This document shows positions 9,375 to 19,139 of a DNA stretch of 64,000 nucleotides, piece by piece; within the stretch, counting starts at the first letter, position 1; every line of letters begins with the position of its first letter. The notes under the pieces were generated by a model. That model ran no database searches and was not told where the DNA came from. It saw only the letters and a program-made list of their open reading frames with translations. This DNA is from Brenneria izbisi (GTDB lineage: Bacteria > Pseudomonadota > Gammaproteobacteria > Enterobacterales > Enterobacteriaceae). A program made the translations under genes and the position numbers. Location of the stretch: NCBI RefSeq assembly GCF_025840185.1, contig NZ_JAMPJU010000007.1, forward strand, positions 62,001 to 126,000, given 5' to 3'.

Positions 9375-11621
9375 ATGCTCACGCGCTTGCGAGAAATTGT
9401 TGAAAAGGTAGCGGCGGCGGCTCGCCTTAATGATGCGCTGGAAATTCTGGTCAATGAAACCTGTCAGGCAATGGACACGGAGGTCTGTTCGATCTATCTG
9501 GCTGACCACGATCACCAATGCTACTACCTGATGGCGACGCGAGGTTTAAAAAAACCGCGCGGTCGAACCGTTACGTTGGCATTTGGGCAAGGCGTGGTCG
9601 GTCTGGTCGGCCAGCGCGCCGAACCGATTAATCTGGCTGATGCCCCGGCTCACCCCAGTTTCAAGTATATCCCCGCGGTAAAAGAGCAGCATTTCCGCTC
9701 TTTTCTGGGGGTTCCCATTATTCATCGTCGTCAGTTGTTAGGGGTATTGGTCGTCCAGCAGCGAGAGCATCGCCAGTTTAACAAGAATGAAGAATCCTTC
9801 ATGGTCACGCTGGCGACGCAAATGGCCGCCATTTTTTCTCTGTCGCAGATCAAGACGCTGTTTGGCCAATACCGCCAGACGCGCATTAGCGCGCTGGTAG
9901 CCTCACCCGGCGTGGCGATCGCACCGGGATGGCAGGATTGCAGCCAGCCTTCCCTGGATCAAGTTTTTCCCGCATCGAGTCTGGATAACGAACGCGAACG
10001 TTCTCGTCTGATGCAGGCGTTAGAAGACGCGACAGCGGAGTTTCGGCGCTTCAGCAAACGGTTTAACGCCAGCGCCCAAAAAGAAAGCGCCGCGATTTTC
10101 GATTTGTATTCCCATCTGCTGAATGATGCGCACCTCAAGCGTGAATTGTTTCAGGAAGTGGACGCGGGCAACGCGGCGCAATGGGCGGTGAAACTGGTGA
10201 TCGAACGCTTCGCGGCGCAGTTTTCCAATTTGCAGGACACCTATCTGCGTGAGCGTGCCGGGGATTTGCGGGCGCTTGGGCAACGATTGCTATTCCATCT
10301 TGACGACAATGCGCAAATTACCGGGCAGTGGCCTGAACGTTTCATTCTTGTCGCCGATGAACTGACCGCCACCTTGCTGGCGGAGCTTCCGCCGGAGCGT
10401 CTGGCCGGCGTGGTGGTGTATGACGGCGCCGCCAATTCTCATGCTGCGATCCTGGTGCGCGCCATGGGGCTGCCGACATTGGTCGGTGCGGATATTCAGC
10501 CTGATATGCTGCATCAACGTCTGCTGATTATCGATGGTTATCGTGGCGAACTGCTGGTGGACCCTGAACCAGTGCTGGTGCAGGAGTATCAGCGTCTGCT
10601 GATTGAAGAAAAGGAGCTTACCCGCCTGGTTGAAGATGATATGGAACGTCCTGCGATGCTGCAAAGCGGCGAACGCATCCAGATTATGTTGAATGCGGGG
10701 TTGAGCGCCGATCATGAGAAACGTTTTATTAATCAGGTCGATGGCGTCGGTCTGTATCGCACTGAAATTCCCTTTATGCTGCAAAGCGGTTTTCCGTCGG
10801 AAGATGAACAACTGGCGCAATACCAAAGCATGTTGCAACTCTACCCGTCGCGTCAGGTAATGTTGCGAACGCTGGATATCGGCGCGGACAAACCATTGCC
10901 TTATCTGCCCATCAGCGAAGAGAATCCGTGCCTCGGCTGGCGCGGTATTCGTATTACCCTCGATCAGCCGGAAATCTTTCTGATTCAGATCCGCGCCATG
11001 CTGCGAGCGAATGCGTATCTCGGCAACCTGAATATTCTGCTGCCGATGATCAGTAGTCTGGATGAGATTGACGAAGCCCGCCGCCTTATCGATCAGGCGG
11101 CAGGTGAAGTGGAAGAGATGCTGGGTTTTCCGCAACCTAAACTGCGGATCGGCATCATGGTGGAAGTGCCGTCAATGATTTTCCTGTTGCAGCATCTGGC
11201 TTCCCGCATCGATTTTGTTTCGGTCGGCACCAATGATCTCACCCAGTATCTGCTGGCCGTCGATCGCAACAATGCTCATGTCGCTTCGCTGTATGACAGT
11301 CTGCACCCGGCTATGCTTCAGGCGCTCAATCTTATCGCCGTTGAGTGCCGACGACATGATCTTGCGCTTTCGGTATGCGGCGAGATGGCCGGAGAAGCGT
11401 TGGGGGCGCTGCTGCTGACCGGACTCGGATATCGCACGCTCAGTATGAATGGTCGCAGCGTTGCCCGCATCAAGTACCTGCTGCGCCAGATAGCGCTGCC
11501 TGATGCGCAATCTCTGGCGCAGCAACTGCTAAAAGCGCACACCGCTAGCGAGGTCAGGCAATCGGCCGCGCATTTTATGGAAGAACGCGGGCTGGGCGGA
11601 TTGGTGCGTGGCGGACGCTGA
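9375..11621 (+). CDS. ptsP: Phosphoenolpyruvate-protein phosphotransferase PtsP (EI-Ntr)
   Basis: First enzyme of the nitrogen phosphotransferase system; it takes phosphate from PEP and passes it to NPr (PtsO) and then EIIA-Ntr (PtsN). The 748 residues comprise an N-terminal GAF domain (about 1-160, which senses glutamine/2-oxoglutarate in E. coli), the helical EI domain, the phospho-His domain with His356 (GAANSHAA) and the PEP-binding barrel with the signatures VGLYRTE and SVGTNDLTQY. It follows rppH closely and is probably read from the same transcript. Confidence 0.97.
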   Translation: MLTRLREIVEKVAAAARLNDALEILVNETCQAMDTEVCSIYLADHDHQCYYLMATRGLKKPRGRTVTLAFGQGVVGLVGQRAEPINLADAPAHPSFKYIPAVKEQHFRSFLGVPIIHRRQLLGVLVVQQREHRQFNKNEESFMVTLATQMAAIFSLSQIKTLFGQYRQTRISALVASPGVAIAPGWQDCSQPSLDQVFPASSLDNERERSRLMQALEDATAEFRRFSKRFNASAQKESAAIFDLYSHLLNDAHLKRELFQEVDAGNAAQWAVKLVIERFAAQFSNLQDTYLRERAGDLRALGQRLLFHLDDNAQITGQWPERFILVADELTATLLAELPPERLAGVVVYDGAANSHAAILVRAMGLPTLVGADIQPDMLHQRLLIIDGYRGELLVDPEPVLVQEYQRLLIEEKELTRLVEDDMERPAMLQSGERIQIMLNAGLSADHEKRFINQVDGVGLYRTEIPFMLQSGFPSEDEQLAQYQSMLQLYPSRQVMLRTLDIGADKPLPYLPISEENPCLGWRGIRITLDQPEIFLIQIRAMLRANAYLGNLNILLPMISSLDEIDEARRLIDQAAGEVEEMLGFPQPKLRIGIMVEVPSMIFLLQHLASRIDFVSVGTNDLTQYLLAVDRNNAHVASLYDSLHPAMLQALNLIAVECRRHDLALSVCGEMAGEALGALLLTGLGYRTLSMNGRSVARIKYLLRQIALPDAQSLAQQLLKAHTASEVRQSAAHFMEERGLGGLVRGGR

Positions 11622-11799
11622 TTTTTTCGATTTTCAATAAAGGTTTACAGATCTTTTGCCGCACGGCAATCATCGAATTCGATGCGCTATGCTATGATGC
11701 GCAGCCGCGCCTGGCGGGAAAGGGGAAAGGATGATATTCCTGCCCTGGCCAGGGAATGCCCCGTTCGCGGGGGACATACAACAAAATATGTGGTGAACG

Positions 11800-12666
11800 A
11801 TGACAACGAGCTATCTGGCGTTTCCTCAGTTTGATCCAGTGATTTTTTCAATCGGCCCGGTGGCGCTGCATTGGTATGGACTGATGTATTTGGTCGGTTT
11901 TGTGTTTGCCATGTGGCTGGCGGGACGCCGGGCTAACCAACCGGGCAGCGGCTGGAAGAAAGAAGAAGTCGAGAACCTGCTCTACATCGGCTTCCTCGGT
12001 GTTTTTGTCGGCGGGCGTCTGGGCTATGTTCTGTTCTATGCCTTCCCCTCCTTTCTGGAAAATCCGCTCTATCTGTTCAAAGTCTGGGATGGCGGCATGT
12101 CGTTCCACGGCGGTCTGGTCGGCGTTATCGTCGTAATGATGTGGTTTGCCCACAGGACCAAACGCCATTTCTTTCAGGTATCTGATTTTATTGCGCCGCT
12201 GATCCCATTCGGCTTGGGGGCGGGACGTCTGGGGAACTTTATCAACGGCGAACTGTGGGGACGTGTCACCACCAATACGCCCTGGGCCATGTTGTTTCCC
12301 GGCTCACGCGGCGAAGATCTCGAACTGGCGGCCAGCAATCCGCAATGGCTGGCGATTTTCAATCAATACGGCATGTTGCCGCGCCACCCATCCCAGTTGT
12401 ATCAAATGCTGCTCGAAGGGGTATTGCTGTTTATCCTGTTGAATCTGTTTATTCGCAAACCCCGGCCTATGGGGAGTGTTTCGGGCCTGTTCCTGATGGG
12501 TTATGGCCTGTTTCGCATCATCAGCGAGTTTTTCCGTCAGCCGGACGCGCAACTGGGGCTGTTTGGCGGCGTATTCAGTATGGGGCAGATTCTTTCGTTG
12601 CCGATGGTGATCGCCGGTATCCTGATGATGGTCTGGGCCTACCGCCGTCAACCGGTACAATCCTAG
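11800..12666 (+). CDS. lgt: Prolipoprotein diacylglyceryl transferase
   Basis: Transfers diacylglycerol from phosphatidylglycerol to the lipobox Cys of prolipoproteins, the first step of lipoprotein maturation in the inner membrane. The 288-residue protein has seven membrane segments and the Lgt signature around residues 138-150 ([13 protein letters not shown]), including Arg143; His103 sits in FHGGLVG. Both match functionally important E. coli residues. The 178-base leader before it contains a CCCCG-TTCG-CGGGG hairpin. thyA follows after 35 bases, as in E. coli where the two are co-transcribed. Confidence 0.97.
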   Translation: MTTSYLAFPQFDPVIFSIGPVALHWYGLMYLVGFVFAMWLAGRRANQPGSGWKKEEVENLLYIGFLGVFVGGRLGYVLFYAFPSFLENPLYLFKVWDGGMSFHGGLVGVIVVMMWFAHRTKRHFFQVSDFIAPLIPFGLGAGRLGNFINGELWGRVTTNTPWAMLFPGSRGEDLELAASNPQWLAIFNQYGMLPRHPSQLYQMLLEGVLLFILLNLFIRKPRPMGSVSGLFLMGYGLFRIISEFFRQPDAQLGLFGGVFSMGQILSLPMVIAGILMMVWAYRRQPVQS

Positions 12667-12701
12667 TCCGGCATCATTCTTTAATTTTGTGGTGAGGTAG
12701 T

Positions 12702-13496
12702 ATGAAACAGTATCTGGATCTGATGAAAAAAGTGCTTGATGAAGGCACGCCGAAAGCAGACCGTACCGGAACTGGCACCCGCTCTATTTTCGGTCATCAG
12801 ATGCGTTTCAATTTGCAGGACGGTTTTCCGCTGGTCACAACCAAGCGTTGCCATCTGCGATCCATTATTCACGAACTGCTGTGGTTCCTGAATGGCGATA
12901 CCAATGTTGGCTATCTGCATGACAACAACGTCAGCATCTGGGATGAGTGGGCGGATGAAAACGGCGATCTCGGCCCGGTATACGGTAAACAATGGCGCGC
13001 CTGGGGCGCGGCCGACGGACGTCAGATCGACCAGTTGAAAAACGTACTGACGCAGTTGAAACAGGATCCTGACTCCCGCCGCATTATTGTTTCGGCCTGG
13101 AACGTCGGGGAACTGGACAAAATGGCGCTGGCGCCTTGCCATGCCTTTTTCCAGTTCTATGTCGCCGATGGCAAATTATCCTGCCAGCTATACCAGCGTT
13201 CCTGCGATGTGTTTCTGGGACTGCCGTTCAACATCGCCAGTTATGCTTTGCTGGTGCATATGGTGGCGCAGCAGTGCGACCTTGACGTGGGCGATTTCGT
13301 CTGGACCGGCGGCGACACGCACCTTTACAATAATCATATGGAACAGACGCATCTGCAATTGAGCCGAGAACCGCGCGCGCTGCCGACACTGGTGATAAAA
13401 CGCCGTCCTGATACGCTGTTTGATTACCGTTTTGAAGATTTCGAAATCGCAGGTTACGATCCGCATCCGCCAATCAAAGCGCCTGTGGCGATTTGA
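12702..13496 (+). CDS. thyA: Thymidylate synthase
   Basis: Converts dUMP to dTMP with methylenetetrahydrofolate, which becomes dihydrofolate. The 264-residue protein equals the E. coli length; the nucleophile Cys146 lies in [10 protein letters not shown] and the phosphate-binding Arg residues in [19 protein letters not shown] ribosome site precedes the ATG. It is distal to lgt and ends at a clear terminator. Confidence 0.98.
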   Translation: MKQYLDLMKKVLDEGTPKADRTGTGTRSIFGHQMRFNLQDGFPLVTTKRCHLRSIIHELLWFLNGDTNVGYLHDNNVSIWDEWADENGDLGPVYGKQWRAWGAADGRQIDQLKNVLTQLKQDPDSRRIIVSAWNVGELDKMALAPCHAFFQFYVADGKLSCQLYQRSCDVFLGLPFNIASYALLVHMVAQQCDLDVGDFVWTGGDTHLYNNHMEQTHLQLSREPRALPTLVIKRRPDTLFDYRFEDFEIAGYDPHPPIKAPVAI

Positions 13497-13526
13497 TGCT
13501 ATCTCCTCCCGGCATGGATGATCTTT

Positions 13527-13550
13527 AAGGGCCGCTTTTGCGGCCTTTTT
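13527..13550 (+). terminator. Rho-independent terminator after thyA
   Basis: GGCCGC-TTTT-GCGGCC stem followed by five T residues, 30 bases after the thyA stop. It closes the lgt-thyA transcript before the prepilin cluster. Confidence 0.85.
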
Positions 13551-13723
13551 AATTGGCGCATACCGCTTGCCTGTTTCCTGCGCTGGTGTATTGCCGCTTA
13601 TTTTTTCCTGCCTTCCCGCAGATCTGTTCTGTCATTACATTGTTGCAATAAAACATTGCGTATCGGTATGCAAAAAAACGCTAATCCACTGTATTGCATG
13701 ATAAAAATATCTACACTGCCGTC

Positions 13724-14227
13724 ATGAACACAAACAATCGGCAACCGCGGGGGTTTACCTTGCTTGAGATACTGGTCATTTTGACTATTGTCGCGTTATT
13801 GGCCGGCGGCGGCATACAGACGTGGATAGGGTATCAGCAGGCGTTGCGTCTGGAGCAGAGCGCGCAACAACTGCTGGATTTTCTTAACCGGGTTCAGGCC
13901 AATGCCTATTGGCACAATCAAACTCGCACGGCGCAACTGGTACGTCAGAGAGAACGCTGGTGCATGGTTAGCGATGCCGAGCGTCGGGCGGAAAATATGT
14001 TGTGCCGTGAAGCAGGCAGCCAGCAATATGTCAGTCCCACCCAGGAAATTACGGTTGCGAATGCAACCAGCAATCGCTTTGTTTTTTATGGTTTGCGCAG
14101 CACGGCGCAGGCGGGGCATATCACGCTGATGAATCCGGCAGGAAGGCTACGCCTGATCATCTCCGTGCGTGGGCGCATGCGGCTGTGTAGTGAAGAACGG
14201 CAAGTTCTGGCGATCCCGCTATGCTGA
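13724..14227 (+). CDS. ppdA: Minor prepilin, prepilin peptidase-dependent protein A
   Basis: A 167-residue type IV pilin-like protein of the GspH/FimT class. It has a short basic leader ending in Gly, then FTLLEILV with Glu5 and a single hydrophobic helix: the prepilin peptidase site. The start is the ATG ten codons inside the longest frame, giving a leader of normal length. It opens a four-gene set whose frames touch or overlap (ppdA/ppdB share seven bases). In E. coli the set primes type IV pilus-like assembly together with ppdD elsewhere. Confidence 0.9.
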   Translation: MNTNNRQPRGFTLLEILVILTIVALLAGGGIQTWIGYQQALRLEQSAQQLLDFLNRVQANAYWHNQTRTAQLVRQRERWCMVSDAERRAENMLCREAGSQQYVSPTQEITVANATSNRFVFYGLRSTAQAGHITLMNPAGRLRLIISVRGRMRLCSEERQVLAIPLC

Positions 14228-14799
14228 GGCGTGCGCACCGGGGTTTCACCTTACCTGAAATTTTGCTGGCGTTGAGTCTGAGCAGCCTGATTATGTTGTC
14301 CGCCGCCCAGTGGTATCCCATTTTGCGCAGCCAGAGCCAAAATAGCGCGCAGTATTTCCGGCTCGAACAGCTATTTAGTCAGGTGATTTCCGGCATTGAA
14401 AAAAATATCCGCCGTGCGGGTTTTTGTGCGGGCGCGTGTCAGGGGGCGGCGATGACGCTGGCACGCTATCCGGGAGAAATGCCCAATAGTTGTCTGAACG
14501 TCTCTTATGATCTGAATCGCAACGGCGTCTGGGATGGAGGAGAGCAGGAACATGAATCGTTTGGCTATCGGCTGCGTGCCGGGGCGTTGGAGATCCAAAG
14601 CGGCGCGCATAACTGCCGAGGCGATCGTTGGGAGAAGCTCTTTGATCCACAGGAAGTGATGCTGACGCATTTCCGCATACAACCTGTGGCTGGCAAGGCG
14701 GGGGCTAAACTGTACCAATTGCAATTGACCGGATTCTGGACAAAACGTCCTGCCGTTCAGCGTACCGTTACGCGTTTGATCCTGGGACGCAATCAATGA
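14221..14799 (+). CDS. ppdB: Minor prepilin, prepilin peptidase-dependent protein B
   Basis: A 192-residue pilin-like protein with leader MLRRAHRG, cleavage before FTLPEILLALSL (Glu5 present) and a hydrophobic N-terminal helix. The C-terminal domain contains several Cys residues (two in the FCAGACQG segment) likely to form a disulfide. Its start overlaps the end of ppdA and its stop overlaps ygdB, indicating translational coupling. It resembles GspJ/PilW-type minor pilins. Confidence 0.9.
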   Translation: MLRRAHRGFTLPEILLALSLSSLIMLSAAQWYPILRSQSQNSAQYFRLEQLFSQVISGIEKNIRRAGFCAGACQGAAMTLARYPGEMPNSCLNVSYDLNRNGVWDGGEQEHESFGYRLRAGALEIQSGAHNCRGDRWEKLFDPQEVMLTHFRIQPVAGKAGAKLYQLQLTGFWTKRPAVQRTVTRLILGRNQ

Positions 14800-15251
14800 A
14801 CGGGAGAGAACAGTATGGCGGCGGCACGCTGGTCATGGTGATGTTGATTACGGTTATCGGGCTGTTGCTCATGTCTGGCCTGCAACGCCAGCTTGATGCG
14901 ACTATACAAATGGGAAATGATGAGCGCCATTACCTGCGGGCGTTTAATCAGGCATTATCTTCGCTGAACTGGGGTATACATGTGGTCTGGCCTCGGTTAC
15001 AGGACGACTGGTCATGCCAGACGCTGGCAAGCGACACGCTGAATGTCTGTTTAAAAAAAGCGTCTGACGAGGGGCTGGGGTTATTGCGGGGCGAAGGGCT
15101 GCTGCCATCCCAGCGTCGTCCGCTTTTCCTGTATCAGCGGGTGGTTTTCTCCGGGCTGGCATCCGAGCAGATCACGCTTAAGGCGGTATCCCGCGGCTGG
15201 CTGGATTTCTGCCCGGATAGCGAGGCCGAACGCTGCGCTGACTTGGAATAA
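14796..15251 (+). CDS. ygdB: Prepilin-cluster protein YgdB (DUF2509)
   Basis: A 151-residue protein with one N-terminal membrane helix (TLVMVMLITVIGLLLMSGL) and no canonical Phe-x-x-x-Glu prepilin motif. Like GspK/PilX-type tips it lacks Glu5. The C-terminal SRGWLDFCPDSEAERC matches the end of E. coli YgdB (two conserved Cys). The frame overlaps ppdB by four bases and is followed four bases later by ppdC. It is likely the tip component of the minor pilin complex; this is inferred from family and context. Confidence 0.87.
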   Translation: MNGREQYGGGTLVMVMLITVIGLLLMSGLQRQLDATIQMGNDERHYLRAFNQALSSLNWGIHVVWPRLQDDWSCQTLASDTLNVCLKKASDEGLGLLRGEGLLPSQRRPLFLYQRVVFSGLASEQITLKAVSRGWLDFCPDSEAERCADLE

Positions 15252-15255
15252 CGCC

Positions 15256-15681
15256 ATGATGTTCAGGCCGTTCTATTCGCAAAGGGGCTTCAGCCTGACA
15301 GAAACGCTGGTTGCGGCATTATTGTTAACCATATCGCTGCTGGGTTTACTGCAATATCACCAGCTATTGCAACAGTCGTTTCTGCATCAGTGGCAACAAC
15401 GGCAGGCATGGCGTCTGGTTGCGCAGCAATTGGACGCGTATGAGGCGGGAGTCACGAACACGGGGATACTCAATGATGGCACGGTGTCTGATGACAAGAT
15501 TCATGACAAAACAGTGCTTGATCCCGCTACAGGAATCAGACGAAAGTGGCAGACCAGCTTGTCAGAGCAAAGACTGACGGCTGAGTGCAGGAAAGTGACG
15601 GCAACCGTCACGACGCCGACAAACTATCAGGCGCGGCTTACCCGCTGGTTTTGTCAGGCGGCGCAATCCATTCGTGGATAA
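15256..15681 (+). CDS. ppdC: Minor prepilin, prepilin peptidase-dependent protein C
   Basis: A 141-residue pilin-like protein with leader MMFRPFYSQRG, then FSLTETLVAALLL with Glu5 in place, followed by the hydrophobic helix. It is the GspI/PilV-type member of the cluster and is somewhat longer than the usual E. coli protein. It precedes recC, which starts 34 bases after its stop; in E. coli the same genes lie directly upstream of recC. Confidence 0.88.
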   Translation: MMFRPFYSQRGFSLTETLVAALLLTISLLGLLQYHQLLQQSFLHQWQQRQAWRLVAQQLDAYEAGVTNTGILNDGTVSDDKIHDKTVLDPATGIRRKWQTSLSEQRLTAECRKVTATVTTPTNYQARLTRWFCQAAQSIRG

Positions 15682-15715
15682 TTTGGTCACACTTAGCGGC
15701 ATGACAGGAGCCAGG

Positions 15716-18700
15716 ATGTTTACGGTTTATCATTCCAACCAGTTGGATATTTTGAAAAGACTGATGGTCGAACTGATTAAACGTCAGCCGCTTCAGGATC
15801 CTTTTCAGCAGGAAGTCATTCTGGTGCAAAGCCCTGGCATGGCTCAGTGGTTGCAGATTGAACTGGCCGGACATTTCGGCATCGCCGCCAATATCCATTT
15901 TCCGCTTCCCGGCGTTTTTTTGTGGGATATGTGCCGTCATATTTTTCCCGACATACCGAAAGAAAGCGCTTTCAGCAAAGAGATGATGACTTGGAAGCTG
16001 ATGCATTTGCTGCCTGAACAATTGGAACAACCTGATTTTGCTCCACTACGCCATTATCTACAGGATGATGACGATCAGCGGAAGTTGCATCAACTTGCCG
16101 GACGTATCGCTGATCTCTTCGATCAGTATCTGATTTATCGTCCGCAGTGGATCGCGCAATGGCAAGCGGGCCGTCAGGTGGACGGTCTTGAGGGGAACCA
16201 ACTCTGGCAGGCCGCCTTGTGGCGCGCATTGGTCGATTACACCAGGGAACGGCAACAACCCGAATGGCATCATGCGATGTTGTACCAACGTTTTATTCAA
16301 ACGCTGGAACAGGCAAAAACCTGTCCGCCAGGATTACCGCCGCGGATTTTCATCTGCGGTATTTCCGCGTTGCCGCCGGTCCATTTACAGGCGCTGCATG
16401 CATTGGCTCGCCATATTGACGTGCATCTGCTGTTTACCAATCCTTGTCGTCACTACTGGAGCGACATTCAGGATTATAAATTTCTGTCCAGGCTGAAAAA
16501 TCGTCATCGTCGGCTGCATTGCTGGGACAACGCTCAGCCTGAAAGCCACCGCGCCTTATTTCGTGATCCGCACCAGGCTGATGGGTTGTTCAACGCCGAG
16601 GGGGAACAGCGGATCAATAATCCGTTATTGGCGTCCTGGGGAAAGTTAGGTCGTGATCATCTGTATCTGCTGGCCGAACTCGATGCGCTACAGGAGGTGG
16701 ATGCGTTCGTGGATCTGGATGCGGATAGCCTGTTGCGCACCCTGCAACGCGATATCCTGGAACTGGAAGATCATGCGGTGGTGGCCGTCAGCAAGGCATC
16801 GCTGGAAACCAGCATGAAGAAACGGCCATTAGATCGCCGTGATCGTTCCGTCGATATCCATGCTTGCCACAGTCCGCAACGTGAAGTTGAAGTGCTGCAC
16901 GATCAGATTTTGTCCATGATGGCTGATGATCCGCAACTGACGCCGCGCGACATCATTGTCATGATGGCGGATATTGATGGTTATACGCCGTTTATTCAGG
17001 CCGTATTCGGTAATGCTCCGCCTGAGCGCTATTTGCCGTATGCAATCTCCGATCAGCGGGCACGCCGCGCTCATCCAGCTTTACAGGCGGTGATCAGCCT
17101 GCTGGATTTGCCTAATAGCCGCTTTACCGCCGAGCAGGTTCTGGCTTTGTTGGAAGTGCCTGCACTAGCGGCGCGTTTCGGCATCCAGGAGGAGGGGTTG
17201 CGCCGTTTACGTTTATGGGTCGTGGAGTCTGGTATTCGCTGGGGACTGGACGACGATAACGTTCGGGAACTGAAGCTTCCCGCTACCGGACAGCACACCT
17301 GGCGCTTTGGGCTGACGCGCATGTTGCTGGGCTACGCTATGGACAGTCAGGCCGGCGAGTGGCAAGGGGTACTGCCTTACGACGAATCCAGCGGTCTGGT
17401 GGCGGAACTCGCCGGACAATTGGCTGAATTGCTGATGCAGCTTCATGTGTGGCGTCAGCGTCTGAGCCAACCGCGCGAGTTGACGCAATGGTTGCCCTTG
17501 TGTCGCCAACTGTTGGAAACCTTTTTTGAGGCGGATAGCGATACGGAAGCTGCGTTGGCGTTGATTGAGAAACAGTGGCAACACGTGCTCGGCATGGGTG
17601 CGGCGTCCCAGTATCCCCAGGCGGTGCCGATATCAATCCTGCGTGATGAGCTTTCCCGCAGGCTGGATCAGGAGCGAATCAGCCAGCGATTTCTGGCTGG
17701 CGCCATTAATTTTTGTACCTTGATGCCCATGCGTTCGATTCCCTTCAAAGTAGTCTGCCTGCTGGGGATGAATGATGGCGTATACCCGCGCACGTTGCCG
17801 CCTCTGGGGTTCGATCTGATGGGAAAAAGCATCCGGCGGGGCGATCGCAGCCGTCGCGATGACGATCGCTACCTGTTTCTGGAAGCGATGCTGTCCGCTC
17901 AGAACAAGTTGTATATCAGCTATATCGGTCGTTCGATACAGGATAACACTCGCCGCTATCCTTCCGTGCTGGTCAGTGAACTGACTGAATACATTGCGCA
18001 AAGTCACTACCTGCCGGATGATGCGGCGCTTGATATTGATAGCAGCGCGGAGCGAGTTATTCGTCATTTGTGTCACGAACATAGCCGGATGCCGTTTGAT
18101 GCAAAAAACTTTCTCGCGCAACCGGTGCCGCAAAGCTTTGCCGCAGAGTGGCTGGCGGCGGCCAACCGGCAGGGTCAACCAGCGCCTGATTTTGATCGTG
18201 AATTGCCTCAGGAGCGCTATACCGATATCAATCTGGACGATTTAAAACGTTTTTACCGGCATCCGGTGCGGGCGTTCTTTCAGCTTCGGTTGGGCGTGAG
18301 GTTTATGCTGCAAAATGACGAACTTCTTGATGAAGAACCTTTCACCCTCGACAACCTGAGCCGCTATCAACTGAATACTGAATTGCTTAATACGCTGATT
18401 GCCGAGGAAGATCCCGCACGATTATACCGGCGTGTTCGTGCTGCGGGCGGTTTGCCCTTCGGCGCGTTTGGCGAACTTTACTGGCAGGCGCAGCAAGAGG
18501 AAATGGCGGAACTGGCCGCACGCATACGTGAGGAAATGACGCCGGGTACGGCGGAAAGTATGGAAATTGATATCCGCGTTGATGACGTCCATCTCCGTGG
18601 CTGGCTGGCTCAGGTGCGGCACGATGGCCTGTTGCGCTGGCGTCCCGGAAAACTCGTCATGACGGACGGCATGATGTTGTGGCTGGAACATCTGGTCTAT

Positions 18701-19108
18701 TGTCTTTCGGGAGGGCAGGGGGAAAGCCGGATGTTCGGGCGTGAAAAAACGGCCTGGCGATTCGCCCCTATACCGGAGAAACAGGCTTTGGCATGGTTGC
18801 AACAACTGCTGGATGGCTATCAGCAGGGGATGAATAAGCCGCTCCTGCTGCTCAACAAATCGGGCAGTGCGTGGTTGGCGCAGTGCTATGATCGCGAAAG
18901 TGATAGTATTCAATGGGATGATGAAACGCAGAACAAAGCTCGCGCCAAACTGTTATCGGCCTGGCAAGGGAATAAGGGAGCGCCAGGTGAGGGAGAGGAC
19001 GACTATCTGCATAGAATTGTGCGCGAATTGGATGAAAAACGAATGAATGAAATCATTGAGGCGGCGCAAATCTGGCTGCTGCCGCCGATTCGTTCTAATC
19101 TGGCTTGA
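15716..19108 (+). CDS. recC: Exodeoxyribonuclease V subunit gamma (Chi recognition)
   Basis: Subunit of the RecBCD helicase-nuclease that recognises Chi and splits the strands of broken DNA ends. The protein has 1130 residues from the ATG of MFTVYHSNQLDILK, the family start; an in-frame extension of 14 codons upstream is ignored because an AGGAGCC ribosome site precedes this ATG. Both the N-terminal inactive helicase-like half (QSPGMAQWLQ, FPLPGVFLWD) and the C-terminal nuclease-like half are present without interruption. It is separated from recB by ptrA, as in E. coli. Confidence 0.97.
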   Translation: MFTVYHSNQLDILKRLMVELIKRQPLQDPFQQEVILVQSPGMAQWLQIELAGHFGIAANIHFPLPGVFLWDMCRHIFPDIPKESAFSKEMMTWKLMHLLPEQLEQPDFAPLRHYLQDDDDQRKLHQLAGRIADLFDQYLIYRPQWIAQWQAGRQVDGLEGNQLWQAALWRALVDYTRERQQPEWHHAMLYQRFIQTLEQAKTCPPGLPPRIFICGISALPPVHLQALHALARHIDVHLLFTNPCRHYWSDIQDYKFLSRLKNRHRRLHCWDNAQPESHRALFRDPHQADGLFNAEGEQRINNPLLASWGKLGRDHLYLLAELDALQEVDAFVDLDADSLLRTLQRDILELEDHAVVAVSKASLETSMKKRPLDRRDRSVDIHACHSPQREVEVLHDQILSMMADDPQLTPRDIIVMMADIDGYTPFIQAVFGNAPPERYLPYAISDQRARRAHPALQAVISLLDLPNSRFTAEQVLALLEVPALAARFGIQEEGLRRLRLWVVESGIRWGLDDDNVRELKLPATGQHTWRFGLTRMLLGYAMDSQAGEWQGVLPYDESSGLVAELAGQLAELLMQLHVWRQRLSQPRELTQWLPLCRQLLETFFEADSDTEAALALIEKQWQHVLGMGAASQYPQAVPISILRDELSRRLDQERISQRFLAGAINFCTLMPMRSIPFKVVCLLGMNDGVYPRTLPPLGFDLMGKSIRRGDRSRRDDDRYLFLEAMLSAQNKLYISYIGRSIQDNTRRYPSVLVSELTEYIAQSHYLPDDAALDIDSSAERVIRHLCHEHSRMPFDAKNFLAQPVPQSFAAEWLAAANRQGQPAPDFDRELPQERYTDINLDDLKRFYRHPVRAFFQLRLGVRFMLQNDELLDEEPFTLDNLSRYQLNTELLNTLIAEEDPARLYRRVRAAGGLPFGAFGELYWQAQQEEMAELAARIREEMTPGTAESMEIDIRVDDVHLRGWLAQVRHDGLLRWRPGKLVMTDGMMLWLEHLVYCLSGGQGESRMFGREKTAWRFAPIPEKQALAWLQQLLDGYQQGMNKPLLLLNKSGSAWLAQCYDRESDSIQWDDETQNKARAKLLSAWQGNKGAPGEGEDDYLHRIVRELDEKRMNEIIEAAQIWLLPPIRSNLA

Positions 19109-19139
19109 TTCAGTGAAGTAAAGGCTATTGGAGAATTGC

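Noticed and set aside
10290-11135. Long open frame (281 codons) antisense to ptsP
   Set aside because: Composition is that of a reverse-complement shadow (rich in His, Gln, Arg), and ptsP motifs are intact on the other strand.
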